DNA of 64,000 nt, taken from NCBI GenBank assembly GCA_964432985.1, contig CAYSPT010000015.1:1-64000 (forward strand), written 5' to 3'. Of the stretch, positions 26,426 through 35,871 are shown in pieces. Made by a program: the position numbers and the translations under genes. Source of the stretch: CAYSPT01 sp964432985. Lineage in GTDB: Bacteria; Muiribacteriota; CAYSPT01. The notes beneath the pieces are model-generated. The model was not told the DNA's origin. It made no database searches and saw only the letters and a program-made list of their open reading frames with translations. How positions within the stretch are numbered: position 1 is the first letter of the stretch; each line of letters starts with the position of its first letter.

Positions 26426-27938
26426 GTGAGGGTGAGTCAAAATAGCCAAAAAAAAGAAAAAGAAAAAGAAAACTGCTAAACCGAAAGACCGGGTTCTTTA
26501 CGTTGCCGACAGCCGCAGTCCACACACATTCAGGATGGCCCGCTATTTCAAAGAAAAAAGCTGGGATGTTCACATTATGGACCTGGACCGAAACCAGCCT
26601 CGGCCAACCTGTCCGGGAATTACCTTACACCTGTTCAAACCTGACCAGGAGAGCGCTGCAGATATGCTTTCCATCGCCCGTGAAGCCGGCGCCTTTCTGG
26701 CACGGCTCATTAAAAAGATACAGCCCTCTATTCTGCACAGCCACTACCTCACGTTTCACGGTTGGGTAGCAGCAATGGTCTCTTATCCCCCCACCATAGC
26801 CACTGCCTGGGGCTCAGATCTTTTTATCGAAGCCCGTTCATCGGAATTCGTGAGGAGAATGGCTTCTTTCGTGCTCAAATCTGCCGCCTTCACCACCAGT
26901 GACTCCATGGATCTCATGGACGAAATCGCGCTACTTCGGGACAGCCGGGAAAGAAGCGAACTGATTCTGTTCGGCATCGACACCAACCGGTTCATTCCTG
27001 ATCTTGACACATCCGTTTACGCGAAGGAAATCTTCGCCGGGAAAACCCTCGCAGGGAAACTGCCCGAGGGGAAACACCTGGGAGATAGTCCGCTCCCACA
27101 CGTTGTTCTGAGTCCCCGACAGTTCAAACCCCAGGCCAATGTCCATGTCATAATTGACTCCATCCCGGCGGTGCTGCAAAAACACCCCGACACCATCTTC
27201 ATTCTGAAGTCCTATCTTACCGAGGGGTCCCCTTTCGACCCGTACGCTGCCAGGCTTAAAGACCAGGCCAGAGATCTGGGAGTGATGGACAACATCATAT
27301 TCATGCAGGATGTACCCGACGACACCATGCCCCTTCTGTACAATCTGGCTGACGTAACACTTTCATTAAGGGACACTGACGGAGCAGCCTGTACAGTACT
27401 GGAATCAATGTCTTGCGCTACACCGGTAATCACCGGAAAGATTCCCAGTATGACCGAGTGGATTGACAGCGGGAAAAACGGTTTTCTAATCGACCACACC
27501 AGCAGTGCTGAACTGTCTTCGGTACTCAACCGTCTGCTTGAGGACCGGACTTTGCTGGATTCCCTTGGTGCAAGCGCTCGTGAAACGGCCGTCCAGCGGG
27601 CCGATTACAAGGTCAACTGGGACCGTCTGGAAGGATTTTACCGGGAAGTGGCAGCAAGATGGAAGCAGACGTCCCAAAAACCCGACAAGAATGATGCTTT
27701 TCAGTTTGCCTATCATCACCTGTGGAACAACAGGGCCTTTATGGCGGAAAAGCTCTTCGGGGGGATCATGCGATCTCAGGATCTGACCGTGTATGATTGC
27801 GTCAAAATCCTGGCCGGACTGGCCACCGCCGCCGCGCTCCGGGGAAACAAGGGAAAGGCACAGAGGACATTTCAAAGCATTTTCGAGTTGATGTCAAACG
27901 CGGAACTGGATACCCCCATGCGGATTAATGTGAAGTGA
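26426..27938 (+). CDS. GT4-family glycosyltransferase with apparent frameshift in an A8 run
   Basis: A GT-B glycosyltransferase of about 503 residues if one base is skipped. The uninterrupted frame opens only at ATG 26535, but in-frame codons before it encode RVLYVADSRSPHTF, the first beta strand of the family. This has no start codon before a stop at 26433. In the neighbouring frame GTG 26426 has AGGAAG nine bases upstream. Reading from there and losing one A in the A8 run at 26448-26455 joins the two frames through a Lys-rich linker. So either the run is miscounted in the assembly, or slippage/frameshifting occurs. The GT domain is complete otherwise (SPRQFKPQANVHVIIDS near 205, ESMSCATPVITGKIPSMTEW near 305). 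The C-terminal 90 residues are helical and TPR-like. Confidence 0.75.
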
Positions 27939-27992
27939 ACCGCTCCAGGGTGTTTCCTGTACCTTATTGATAAGCCAACTGCAGTTTTCAGG

Positions 27993-28997
27993 CTATACGT
28001 GGTAGGTTTCCGGGCAGAACTGGTCCTTGCGGTCCTTGAACCAATCGATAGTGCGCTGCAGTCCCTCGTCGAGATCTATGGCAGGAGTCCATTTCAACTT
28101 TTCATGCGCGCGTGCGTTGTCGGCCAGTAAACGGGAAACCTCACTGGCCTTCGGCCGCACCCGTTGCTGCTCCGATTCTATGGGCACTTCCCTGCCAGCC
28201 AGTTTCATAATCTTCCGGGCCAGGTCACCAATGGAAATTTCCCGTCCGCTTCCTATCTGTACCACTTCTCCCCCGGTGAGAGCCGCCGTAGAAGCCAGGG
28301 CAAATGCCCGGGCGGTGTCCTCCACATAGGTGAAATCCCGGGTTGGAAACAGAGATCCCAACGTCAGGCGGTCGCGCCATAAAACCTGGGCAATAATCGT
28401 CGGGATGACCGACCGGAGAGACTGCCGGGGGCCATAGGTGTTGAATGGTCTGAGCAGAACCACCGGCAGCGAAAAACAACGGGAAAAACTCAACGCCAGC
28501 TGGTCAGCCCCGATTTTGGAGGCAGCGTAAGGCGACTGGGCATTGAGAGGATGTGTTTCATCAATGGGAACGGTCTGCGCGGTCCCATACACCTCACTGG
28601 TCGACGTCTGAACCACACGCCGTACACCGGCATCCATGGCGGCCATGAGCAGGTAGGAGGTGCCCAAAACATTAGTCTGCACGAAATCGAGCGGATTCTG
28701 GTAGGAATAGGGGATGGCAATGAGCGCCCCCAGGTGCAGAACAACATCGATTCCGGCTACTGCCCGCCTGACCGAACCGGGATCTTTGAGATCCCCCCGC
28801 ATGATTTCCACCTGGTTGCGAATCTCAGGGGATAGCTCTGACAGCCAGCCGATTTCAGAGCGTGAATTGTACCGCATGAAACCTCGCACAAAAGCCGCCC
28901 GGGGAACGAGATATTCGACCAGATGACTCCCGATAAAACCGGCTGAACCGGTAACCAGTACCCGTGAAGAACTCAAAGCTTCAATGGTCCCACTCAT
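27993..28997 (-). CDS. LegB-like NAD-dependent sugar 4,6-dehydratase
   Basis: 334 residues of the extended SDR family. The NAD site is TGSAGFIGSHL at the N-terminus, the catalytic YAASK lies near residue 150 with the upstream Ser/Thr in QTSTSEVYG. The stretch VRGFMRYNSRSEIGWL after the second strand resembles the LegB (GDP-GlcNAc-type) 4,6-dehydratases more than RmlB. Start: ATG 28997, overlapping the stop of the nucleotidyltransferase gene by 17 bases; a TTG-initiated reading from 29048 would overlap much more. It would supply the 4-keto-6-deoxy sugar for the nonulosonate pathway encoded by the 36-51 kb operon. The nucleotide (GDP or UDP) is not certain. Confidence 0.8.
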   Translation of the reverse strand: MSGTIEALSSSRVLVTGSAGFIGSHLVEYLVPRAAFVRGFMRYNSRSEIGWLSELSPEIRNQVEIMRGDLKDPGSVRRAVAGIDVVLHLGALIAIPYSYQNPLDFVQTNVLGTSYLLMAAMDAGVRRVVQTSTSEVYGTAQTVPIDETHPLNAQSPYAASKIGADQLALSFSRCFSLPVVLLRPFNTYGPRQSLRSVIPTIIAQVLWRDRLTLGSLFPTRDFTYVEDTARAFALASTAALTGGEVVQIGSGREISIGDLARKIMKLAGREVPIESEQQRVRPKASEVSRLLADNARAHEKLKWTPAIDLDEGLQRTIDWFKDRKDQFCPETYHV

Positions 28998-29700
28998 GAT
29001 AGAGGTCGCTATCGCTCCATTCTTTGACATCCCGATTAGCTTGCTCAAAATCAGCGTGAATCCCGATGTCTTTCCAGTAATCGGTTATTTCATAACTGAC
29101 CAGCCGGGCACCGCCATCCTTTAAAGCCTTCACCAGCGTAGGAACATCCATGTACTCACCCTGCGATATGTATTCGAACACCGAAGGGGAGGCCGCGTAG
29201 ATGCCCGCGCCAATATTGAAGAAGAACTTGGGTTTCTCCACGATATTGCTGAAAAGTTCACCTTCGCCGAGAACGACACCGTAGGGGATATCTATTTTTA
29301 ACTTCACCACACCGATGGTGAAATCTGCTTCGTGCTCCCGGTGGAAGTCGAGCACCTGTTTAAAACTCGAACGGGTGAGAATATCACCGTTGGTAATCAA
29401 AAATGGCGCGTCAAGACGGTCCCTGGCCAGAGAGAGTGCGCCAACGGTACCCAGGGCTTCCTCTTCCACGGTGTAGGAGATGTTCAAACCGTATTTGGCG
29501 CCATCCTCGAAGTAGGCCCGGATGAGCTTTCCCTGGTATCCGGTGGTTACGATAACATCGGAGAAACCCTCGTTCTTCAGCTGCTTGATGACAATTTCCA
29601 GAATGGGCATTTCACCAAGAGGAAGCAACGGTTTCGGGACAACCTTGGTATAGGGACCCAGCCGCGTTCCCTTACCTCCGGCCATGATTACGGCCAGCAC
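28981..29700 (-). CDS. Sugar-1-phosphate nucleotidyltransferase (PtmE-like)
   Basis: 239 residues, a single NTP_transferase domain. The nucleotide loop MAGGKGTRLGPYTKVVPKPL is at the N-terminus, the metal-binding ITNGDILTR near residue 100, EKPKFFFNIGAGIYA near 155 and DYWKDIGIHADFEQAN near 215. The pattern matches the catalytic half of PtmE, the guanylyltransferase that makes GDP-GlcN/GlcNAc for legionaminic acid, without its CBS domains. Start: GTG 29700, eight bases after AAGGAG; the GTG at 29709 lies too close to that site. It overlaps the LegB-like gene, so the two act in sequence. A glucose- or mannose-1-phosphate role cannot be excluded. Confidence 0.78.
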   Translation of the reverse strand: MLAVIMAGGKGTRLGPYTKVVPKPLLPLGEMPILEIVIKQLKNEGFSDVIVTTGYQGKLIRAYFEDGAKYGLNISYTVEEEALGTVGALSLARDRLDAPFLITNGDILTRSSFKQVLDFHREHEADFTIGVVKLKIDIPYGVVLGEGELFSNIVEKPKFFFNIGAGIYAASPSVFEYISQGEYMDVPTLVKALKDGGARLVSYEITDYWKDIGIHADFEQANRDVKEWSDSDLYHEWDH

Positions 29701-29730
29701 CGAGATCACTCCTTTTCAGCTTCAACCACG

Positions 29731-29784
29731 TTATCCACCAATAACGCGTTATCCACCAATAACGCATTATCCAACGATAACCTG
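29731..29784. repeat. Three tandem 18-bp repeats with internal dyads
   Basis: TTATCCACCAATAACGCG at 29731-29748, a near copy at 29749-29766 and a diverged copy at 29767-29784. Each copy contains GTTAT/ATAAC arms around a 6-base loop, so each can form a small hairpin or bind a dimeric protein. It lies in the leader of the nucleotidyltransferase gene. Confidence 0.9.
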
Positions 29785-29837
29785 AACTATCCCATGTTTG
29801 AATCTCAAACCTGACGCATGGCCGTAAAATATCCTGA

Positions 29838-30623
29838 TCAGGTTTTGGATTTTTCCGGTTCTTCCGCTTCGTCTTCTATCGCATCACCCCGCGCCGCCCG
29901 GATCTTGTTGTACTCTTCTTTGACATCCGCCCAGCGGTCACGGGCCATCTTAACGATATCCGGGCGCATATCCTTGTCATTGGAATAGATGACCGCGGCA
30001 TAACCTTTGATGGCTGCTTCGTGCTCACCCAGGTTGTAGTGAAGCTCCCCGACCAGGTACTGGATACCAAGTTCACCCATATCGCCGAAACCGCCGGACT
30101 GTTTCTGAAGCGCTTCTTCGTAAAGCTCCAGGCAATTTCGGGTGTATTTCATTTCCTTTTCTTTTTCTTCGGGGCCTGCGCCCTCCTTGGTACGGCACAA
30201 CCAGGCCATGTTCAAATAAAGACCGGCCATCTTTGAAAGATTGGCGCCGCGTATTTTATAGCATTCCACAGCCAGTTCAAAAGCGCCCAGAGCGGCGTCG
30301 AAGTCACGTTTTCCTCCAAAATCCCGGTCCCCGGCCAGTTGCTGCAGTTTCTCACCGGCTTCGAGTATCAGGGCCCGCTCGGCATCTTTGATCTTCTCGA
30401 AATCATCTCTCCTCAGCGAGGCGAACCGGCAGAGGGGGCATACCCATATCATTAAGTACAACGGATTGATTCCTTGGTAATGGGTGCAAAAATCGGGATC
30501 CTTCGTGGACACCATGATGGCGGTACGCCGGACATTGTAAGAGGTAAACATCGATCCGCATACAGGGCAGTCAATATCCTTTTTCCAGATCGGGTCAACA
30601 GCCACGTCACTCAATCCTTTCAT
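29838..30623 (-). CDS. DUF2225 zinc-binding protein
   Basis: 261 residues. Two Cys pairs (CPVC near residue 19 and CPLC near 57) form a predicted zinc site, and the remainder is helical with TPR-like patterns (YLNMAWLCRTKEG, YLVGELHYNLGEHEAAIKGY), as is usual for DUF2225. It is probably cytoplasmic; the function of the family is unknown. The ATG at 30623 overlaps the upstream nitrilase-family gene by 17 bases. A GTG at 30605 with AAAGGA upstream is an equally good start. Confidence 0.88.
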   Translation of the reverse strand: MKGLSDVAVDPIWKKDIDCPVCGSMFTSYNVRRTAIMVSTKDPDFCTHYQGINPLYLMIWVCPLCRFASLRRDDFEKIKDAERALILEAGEKLQQLAGDRDFGGKRDFDAALGAFELAVECYKIRGANLSKMAGLYLNMAWLCRTKEGAGPEEKEKEMKYTRNCLELYEEALQKQSGGFGDMGELGIQYLVGELHYNLGEHEAAIKGYAAVIYSNDKDMRPDIVKMARDRWADVKEEYNKIRAARGDAIEDEAEEPEKSKT

Positions 30624-31461
30624 TTAAGGGGGTGTATACCCCAGGGTTTACAACCCCAGGAATCAGTTCCCCGTATAACTCCGGTCGGCGCCGGGACAAA
30701 TACACATGTGTGTCCGGGAACTCCCCCCGGCGGCACAGGCTGGCGTATTCTCTGTCAATACAACAGGATACCACACCTTCGCCGTCTTCTAAATCCCGAA
30801 TTACACATCCTTTTGGACTCACTATACGGGAATGACCGTAGAACTCCATGGTGGAGGTCACTCCCACCTGGCAGGCGATCAGCGCATAGGCCGCGTTTTC
30901 CAGGGCACGGGATCTGGTGGCGACTTCAAAAATCCGGCCCCGTGCGCGACCGAAAGCAAAAGGGATGGCGAGAATTTCCGCCCCCCGCAGCGCCAGTACT
31001 CTCGAAATCTCGGGGAACCCTGTTTCATAGCACATAAGCAGCCCAACGGTTATTCCTTGTACAACAACCGTCAACAACCGGTCGCCGGCCGTGAAATAGT
31101 CGGGTTCATCCCCGAAGAGATGTGTTTTGCGGTAGAAAACCGGTTCCGAACCAGGAGAAACAACGCACAAAGAGTTGAAGAGAACATCGTTTGGACCGGG
31201 TTCAGCGACCCCTCCCATTAGAGTCATACCGGAGCGGGCGGTAGTGTGTTTCATCCACTCGATGGTGGGTCCAAACGCTTCAACAGCCCGAAGCGGAAGA
31301 TCCGGCGAAAGCTCATATCCTATATTAAACAGTTCGGGAAGAAGTACTATCGAAGATTCCTGATCGGCGGCACGCTCAACCAATGACGCAGCCTTTTCGA
31401 GGTTCGCCTGCCAGTTCCCCGGCGCACTGAACATCTGTACCACCGAACCGGTTACTTTCAC
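30607..31461 (-). CDS. Nitrilase-superfamily carbon-nitrogen hydrolase
   Basis: 284 residues with the complete catalytic triad: Glu in LLPELFN (near 44), Lys in FYRKTHLF (near 110) and Cys in LMCYETGFPE (near 142). It hydrolyses a non-peptide C-N bond (amide, carbamoyl or nitrile); the amidase-like branch is most likely and the substrate is unknown. Start: GTG 31461, seven bases after GGAGGT. It is cotranscribed with the DUF2225 gene (17-base overlap), a pairing with no obvious biochemical reason. A promoter is placed at 31494-31523. Confidence 0.9.
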   Translation of the reverse strand: MKVTGSVVQMFSAPGNWQANLEKAASLVERAADQESSIVLLPELFNIGYELSPDLPLRAVEAFGPTIEWMKHTTARSGMTLMGGVAEPGPNDVLFNSLCVVSPGSEPVFYRKTHLFGDEPDYFTAGDRLLTVVVQGITVGLLMCYETGFPEISRVLALRGAEILAIPFAFGRARGRIFEVATRSRALENAAYALIACQVGVTSTMEFYGHSRIVSPKGCVIRDLEDGEGVVSCCIDREYASLCRRGEFPDTHVYLSRRRPELYGELIPGVVNPGVYTPLNERIE

Positions 31462-31493
31462 AGGTCATACCTCCTCGGACAACGCCTTTCTCA

Positions 31494-31523
31494 TTTATAC
31501 TGCTTCGGCGAACACTGATGCAA
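31494..31523 (-). promoter_or_regulatory. Candidate promoter of the nitrilase-DUF2225 pair
   Basis: On the minus strand: TTGCAT (31523-31518), 18-base spacer, TATAAA (31499-31494). Confidence 0.5.
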
Positions 31524-31631
31524 CAATTTCATTGATCCAAAAAACAATTGGCATCGAGCAACAGCCGAACGCAATATATTGTAAAACATAAAGGATAAAT
31601 AGAAATTATGTAATTGGACGGTACCCGACGG

Positions 31632-32015
31632 TTACTTATTAAAGATGATCATGTCGTCGAGTTTGCGGATACGCTTCGAGAGCTTTTGCATGATCTTAAC
31701 AGCGAAGTCAGGTTGGGTTTTGACAATCATCTTCAAGGTTTCGATGTCGATTACCAGCACGTTGACCTCGGTGATAGCCTGAGCGTTGGCGTACCGGGGA
31801 AGATCCTCCAGGAGAGACATTTCTCCGAAAAACTCACCAGCGGAGAGGGTGGCAATCGTATTGACCTTGTAGTGCGGGGGAGGACCTTGTTTGTAAATCT
31901 TCACCTGTCCGCTAAGGATAATAAACATTTCCTTGCCTTTTTCCTTATCACGGCAGATGATGGCGTTCTTTGTGTATTTACGACCGCACTTCCCGAACAA
32001 TGCCTGCAGTCCCAC
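31632..32015 (-). CDS. Single-domain cyclic-nucleotide-binding protein
   Basis: 127 residues containing just one cNMP-binding beta-roll: MFIILSGQVKIYK near residue 30, then the phosphate-binding cassette with SAGEFFGEMSLLEDLPRYAN near residues 60-80 (Gly-Glu and Arg in place), and a C-terminal helix. There is no DNA-binding or kinase part, so it must act on a partner. Start: GTG 32015, six bases after AGGAGG; longer readings lack a ribosome site. It stands between the nitrilase promoter region and the TPR gene. Whether it binds cAMP, cGMP or another ligand cannot be told. Confidence 0.87.
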   Translation of the reverse strand: MGLQALFGKCGRKYTKNAIICRDKEKGKEMFIILSGQVKIYKQGPPPHYKVNTIATLSAGEFFGEMSLLEDLPRYANAQAITEVNVLVIDIETLKMIVKTQPDFAVKIMQKLSKRIRKLDDMIIFNK

Positions 32016-32186
32016 AATAAGCCTCCTGATATGAAAATAGTATGCTTCCGGATAAGTGTAGCACGCCGGACCAACCATGCGCAAGTGGCTTATCCTGCAT
32101 ATTTCACATACCTGTCTGCGACTGTTTCCGTTCAGTTAAAATTCCGGCTACTTCACACATAAACCACCGTGGCGACAGCTGAGCGA

Positions 32187-32256
32187 TTAATGACCTGAAC
32201 AATTCATAGATAGTCTACGTCGCTTGTCGTTTGGTTAATGATCCAACTAATTCATA
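32187..32256. repeat. Two imperfect 22-base direct repeats
   Basis: 32187-32208 and 32235-32256 match at 17 of 22 positions (TTAATGA...AATTCATA) with starts 48 bases apart, close to four or five helical turns. They lie upstream of the cNMP-binding gene and could be operator sites. Confidence 0.45.
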
Positions 32257-32276
32257 TTCAGTCTGTGAACGTTGAA

Positions 32277-33437
32277 TTATTCAGTATAAATGTCTTCATC
32301 CTCTTGTTGCTGATGCTGGATCAGTTGCGTCAGTTTCCGCCTGATGTCGAAATTACCCGGTTCCCTTTGAAGGCCTGCCTTCCAAAAGTGTATTGTCTGC
32401 TTGACCAGGCCTTTATGGTAACAAATGTCCCCCAGATTGAAGTAGACACTTGGGTCATGTGGACGAGCTTTTAACGCCTTGAGATAGCTTTCCATGGCCT
32501 CATCCCACCGCTCCATCCTGAAATACACACATCCCAGGCTGTTGTGGACATTGGAATCTCCTGGTTTCAAGTCACGGAGGATTGAAAAAACCAGCCGGGC
32601 GTCATTGAGCCTGTCCAGGTTGAAATAGACCGTTCCCAGATTATTCAAGGCTTCAGCATAGGTGGGCTTGAGCTCCACCGCCTTCTTCAGGTGAAAGATG
32701 CCCAGATCATACTCTCCGACATGTTGATAGATAAACCCGAGATTGTTGTGAGCTTCCGGGTATTCAGGTCTTTTTTCCAGGGCAAGTTTAAAGTTCTTTA
32801 TAGCTTCGGCTATGTTCCCTTTTTTAAAATAGATACCGGCCATGTTATTATAAGCTTTGTGATAATCGGCGTTGTACTTGATGGCCTCCCGGTAACAACG
32901 GATAGCTTCATCGAGTTCACCCGTGTCCTGATACGCCAGCCCCAGATTATTGAAAAGGATCGGGTCGCAGGGCGCCGTTTTTAAGCCCACACGGTACTGC
33001 TCGATGGCTTTATCCAGAAATCCCATTTTCCTGAGCAGAAGCGCGAAATTGTTCCTTGCCTCGACGAAGTCAGGCAATCGGTCCAGCGCTTTTCTGAAAT
33101 GGGATACCGCTTCGGTCCAGCGCCCCATATGGTACAGAGCGCTCCCAATATTGTTGTGAACCTCGACGGAGTGCGGATTCTGCTCCAGGGCGAGACGGTA
33201 CTGGGAAACCGCCTTCTCCATCCGCCCCATCCTTTTGAATACCAGGCCCAGATTGTTGTGGGCTTTGAAGGAGCGGGGGTTTTGCTTCAGCGATCGCTCG
33301 TATAGCGTGGCTGCCTCGCGCAACCGGCCGGACGCGGAAAGATCGTTAGCTTCGAGAAAGAGAGTATGCGCTTCGTGGATGATACCGAGCTGACGTTCCA
33401 GTTCTTCAGGTGTCAGCTCCAGATCGATACGGATCAT
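32277..33437 (-). CDS. TPR-repeat protein
   Basis: 386 residues made of about ten canonical tetratricopeptide repeats (from residue 40 to 375), each with the N-N-L/I-G-x-A/V-x-x-x-x-G signature of the O-GlcNAc-transferase-like TPR type, for example AHNNLGLVFKRMGRMEKAVS and VHNNIGSALYHMGRWTEAVS. No transferase domain, signal peptide or membrane helix is present, so it is a soluble scaffold. It ends with an acidic tail. It lies just downstream of the fused oxidoreductase of the polysaccharide region, with a candidate promoter of its own. Confidence 0.92.
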   Translation of the reverse strand: MIRIDLELTPEELERQLGIIHEAHTLFLEANDLSASGRLREAATLYERSLKQNPRSFKAHNNLGLVFKRMGRMEKAVSQYRLALEQNPHSVEVHNNIGSALYHMGRWTEAVSHFRKALDRLPDFVEARNNFALLLRKMGFLDKAIEQYRVGLKTAPCDPILFNNLGLAYQDTGELDEAIRCYREAIKYNADYHKAYNNMAGIYFKKGNIAEAIKNFKLALEKRPEYPEAHNNLGFIYQHVGEYDLGIFHLKKAVELKPTYAEALNNLGTVYFNLDRLNDARLVFSILRDLKPGDSNVHNSLGCVYFRMERWDEAMESYLKALKARPHDPSVYFNLGDICYHKGLVKQTIHFWKAGLQREPGNFDIRRKLTQLIQHQQQEDEDIYTE

Positions 33438-33474
33438 AATGGGCCGCTCCCTGACGATAATCTCCTTCTAACAA

Positions 33475-33503
33475 CTATAACCTGTATTTCAGGCATAAGG
33501 CAA
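33475..33503 (-). promoter_or_regulatory. Candidate promoter of the TPR gene
   Basis: On the minus strand: TTGCCT (33503-33498), 17-base spacer, TTATAG (33480-33475). Moderate match. Confidence 0.38.
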
Positions 33504-33516
33504 GCGAAGGTAACGT

Positions 33517-35784
33517 CTATCGGTGTGTTCTGAGAGTCTCTGCAATACTGAAGGTAGTATCCGTGGCCCGTTCAATTTCCGGCAGAGGCATAGGCCGGCA
33601 GCCGCTTTCTGATAGACCGCACATATGATCCCTGAATACCTTGAGTTCCATGAGGTGTCCCTTGTCCTGTTTGATCCGCTTCCGGGCTTTCGTTGTGCGC
33701 CCTTCCAAAACATGCAATTCCTCAAAATCCTTGATGGTAACGGTCATATTGCCAGCCAGGATTTCTATCAGTTCTTTTCCCGTCTTCTCCGCCCCCATGG
33801 CCGTATAGGTCAGCGCTGCGGTAGATCCGTCCTTCATTGTGAATAGTACCTGGAGGTTATCGTCCAGAGATCCATCTGCGTTGGGAACGACCACGCACGA
33901 CACGGCTTCAACGGGAGATCCAGCCAGAAAAGCTATGAGATCCACCATATGGCACACTTCACCGATGATCCTCCCCCCTCCCTGCGAAGACTTCACCCAG
34001 TGCCCATCCGGTAGGCATCCGGCCGCCACCCGGTAGGTGATCATCATCGCTCCGGGTACCCCGGTTAGCAGCTTCCTGGCCTGGAGTGAAAATGGGGCGT
34101 AGCGGCGGTTGAAACCCACCATATAAGGTAGTTTACTTGCTTGAACAGTCGCCATTACCTGCCGCAGTTCTTCCCTGGACAAAGCCGCTGGTTTTTCCAC
34201 GAACACCGCCTTGCCCGCCTCAAGCGCGGCAATAGACTGGGAAGCGTGAAGATCGTGCCGGGTAGCGATGATTACCGCATCGACTGCTTCGTTTTCAAGC
34301 ACATCCTTCAAATCGGTGATGGTAGATGATCCTTTGAAGACCGCCGCGGCCCGACGGGCCCGGAGTCCGTCAGTATCACAGATGGACACGACCCTGAAAA
34401 GCTTGTCAAGCTTCTTCAAACACGGTATGAGTACCGACCGGGCATAGCTTCCCGCCCCCACCAGGGCAACTCTCACGAGGCCGGGACCCAAGTGAATGCC
34501 TGATGCTTGTCGCCGCGCGTCCGTGTAGTTAACTATCTTGTCTTCTCTTAACTGAGATTCCGTGCCCGATATAGGTTCTTTACCTGTTGCAGCAGATTTC
34601 ACTGCAGAAGGAAAATCTTTTTCCTTATCAGGTGATACCATGGCATCAGTGCCGTTTTCTTCTGAAGCAGGATACCGGAACACGGCAGAATACAACTGCC
34701 CCTTGAGCAATTGTCCATATACCCGGGGCGCTTCGTCAAAACCAAATACCGCGTCGAAAATGCCTGCGACATTGATCTTGTTCCTCTTCAATAAATCCAC
34801 ATAGCAAGCCATGTTCCGCTGCTCCGTCCACCGGACATGAGCGAAGGGATAGTCTACCGACATCTCTTCATAGGTCGGGTCGTAGCGGCCGGGGCCACAG
34901 GAACATGACAGCTTTAAATCGAGCTCCTTTTTATACAGGATAGTTCTATCGGCAGCCACCGGTATGTCACCGACAACAACAATCCTGCCTTTTTGCCTGA
35001 CGATATCACATGCCAGGTCGAGCGGAGAACTGTCGGAGGATCCGGCGGTTACCACACAGGCGTCAACCCCGTGGCCGCCGGTGATACGGCTGATATCAGC
35101 CAGGATAGTTTCGAGCGGTTTCTCGTTTACACAGGCCGGGTATTCCACGCCTGATTTTTCTATTTCCGTAATCTGCTGGGGATCGATGTCGAAAACCGCC
35201 ACCCGGCAGCCCGCGGCCTGTAGCAACTGAACCGTCAGTTTACCGAGAATTCCCAGGCCGATTACCGCCACTGTTTCTCCCAGAGCGGGATCGGTCCGCC
35301 GCACGCTCTGAAGGGCAATCGCGCCCAGGGCTACCGTTGCCGCATCAGGCATGGACACGCCTTCAGGAACCGAAACGGCGAGCTTTTCCGGCACCACGAC
35401 CCGCTCGGCATGGCACGCTTTGCCGGAACCGGCGCAGGCGACTTTGTCGCCAATACGCAGACCGGTGACTTCCTCCCCCAGACCGATTACTACTCCTGAA
35501 AGACTGTAACCCAACGCCCGCTCGGAAAACGCAACGTCACTCAAACGCTGCCAGGCAGCAGCCAGACCTTTTCGTTTTGCGAATGCCAGGCCCTGGGTAC
35601 GCTTGTTGCGATCACCAACCAGGGTTTGTAAAACCTTCAAGCCGGATCGTTTAAGCTGTGATTTTTCGGTCCCCGGGCTGACCGCCGAATACCACGTTTC
35701 CACCAGTATCTCGTGGCGCCCCGGTTTCGGGGATGGGACATCCGTGACAACCACCTTGCCGTTTTTAACGAGTAGTTGTTTCAT
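33517..35784 (-). CDS. Bi-domain oxidoreductase: zinc-type dehydrogenase fused to Gfo/Idh/MocA
   Basis: 755 residues from the ATG at 35784 (MKQLLVKNGKVVVTD); the reading from 35856 has no support. Residues 1-380 are a medium-chain alcohol-dehydrogenase-like unit with the NAD loop VIGLGILGKL near 190. Residues 440-755 are a Gfo/Idh/MocA oxidoreductase with VGAGSYARSVLI near 450 and EKPAALSREEL near 540, the Lys being the usual catalytic residue. This fusion is typical of surface-polysaccharide clusters, often near the initiating transferase as here, and is thought to oxidise a nucleotide- or lipid-linked sugar. The reaction is not established. Confidence 0.88.
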   Translation of the reverse strand: MKQLLVKNGKVVVTDVPSPKPGRHEILVETWYSAVSPGTEKSQLKRSGLKVLQTLVGDRNKRTQGLAFAKRKGLAAAWQRLSDVAFSERALGYSLSGVVIGLGEEVTGLRIGDKVACAGSGKACHAERVVVPEKLAVSVPEGVSMPDAATVALGAIALQSVRRTDPALGETVAVIGLGILGKLTVQLLQAAGCRVAVFDIDPQQITEIEKSGVEYPACVNEKPLETILADISRITGGHGVDACVVTAGSSDSSPLDLACDIVRQKGRIVVVGDIPVAADRTILYKKELDLKLSCSCGPGRYDPTYEEMSVDYPFAHVRWTEQRNMACYVDLLKRNKINVAGIFDAVFGFDEAPRVYGQLLKGQLYSAVFRYPASEENGTDAMVSPDKEKDFPSAVKSAATGKEPISGTESQLREDKIVNYTDARRQASGIHLGPGLVRVALVGAGSYARSVLIPCLKKLDKLFRVVSICDTDGLRARRAAAVFKGSSTITDLKDVLENEAVDAVIIATRHDLHASQSIAALEAGKAVFVEKPAALSREELRQVMATVQASKLPYMVGFNRRYAPFSLQARKLLTGVPGAMMITYRVAAGCLPDGHWVKSSQGGGRIIGEVCHMVDLIAFLAGSPVEAVSCVVVPNADGSLDDNLQVLFTMKDGSTAALTYTAMGAEKTGKELIEILAGNMTVTIKDFEELHVLEGRTTKARKRIKQDKGHLMELKVFRDHMCGLSESGCRPMPLPEIERATDTTFSIAETLRTHR

Positions 35785-35871
35785 TCTTCGTGTATGGTTC
35801 CTTCCCCGGATCACACAGTAGCTTCCTTGAAGTAAACTGTTTGACTTATTTTCCAAACGTATTCCGGCATG

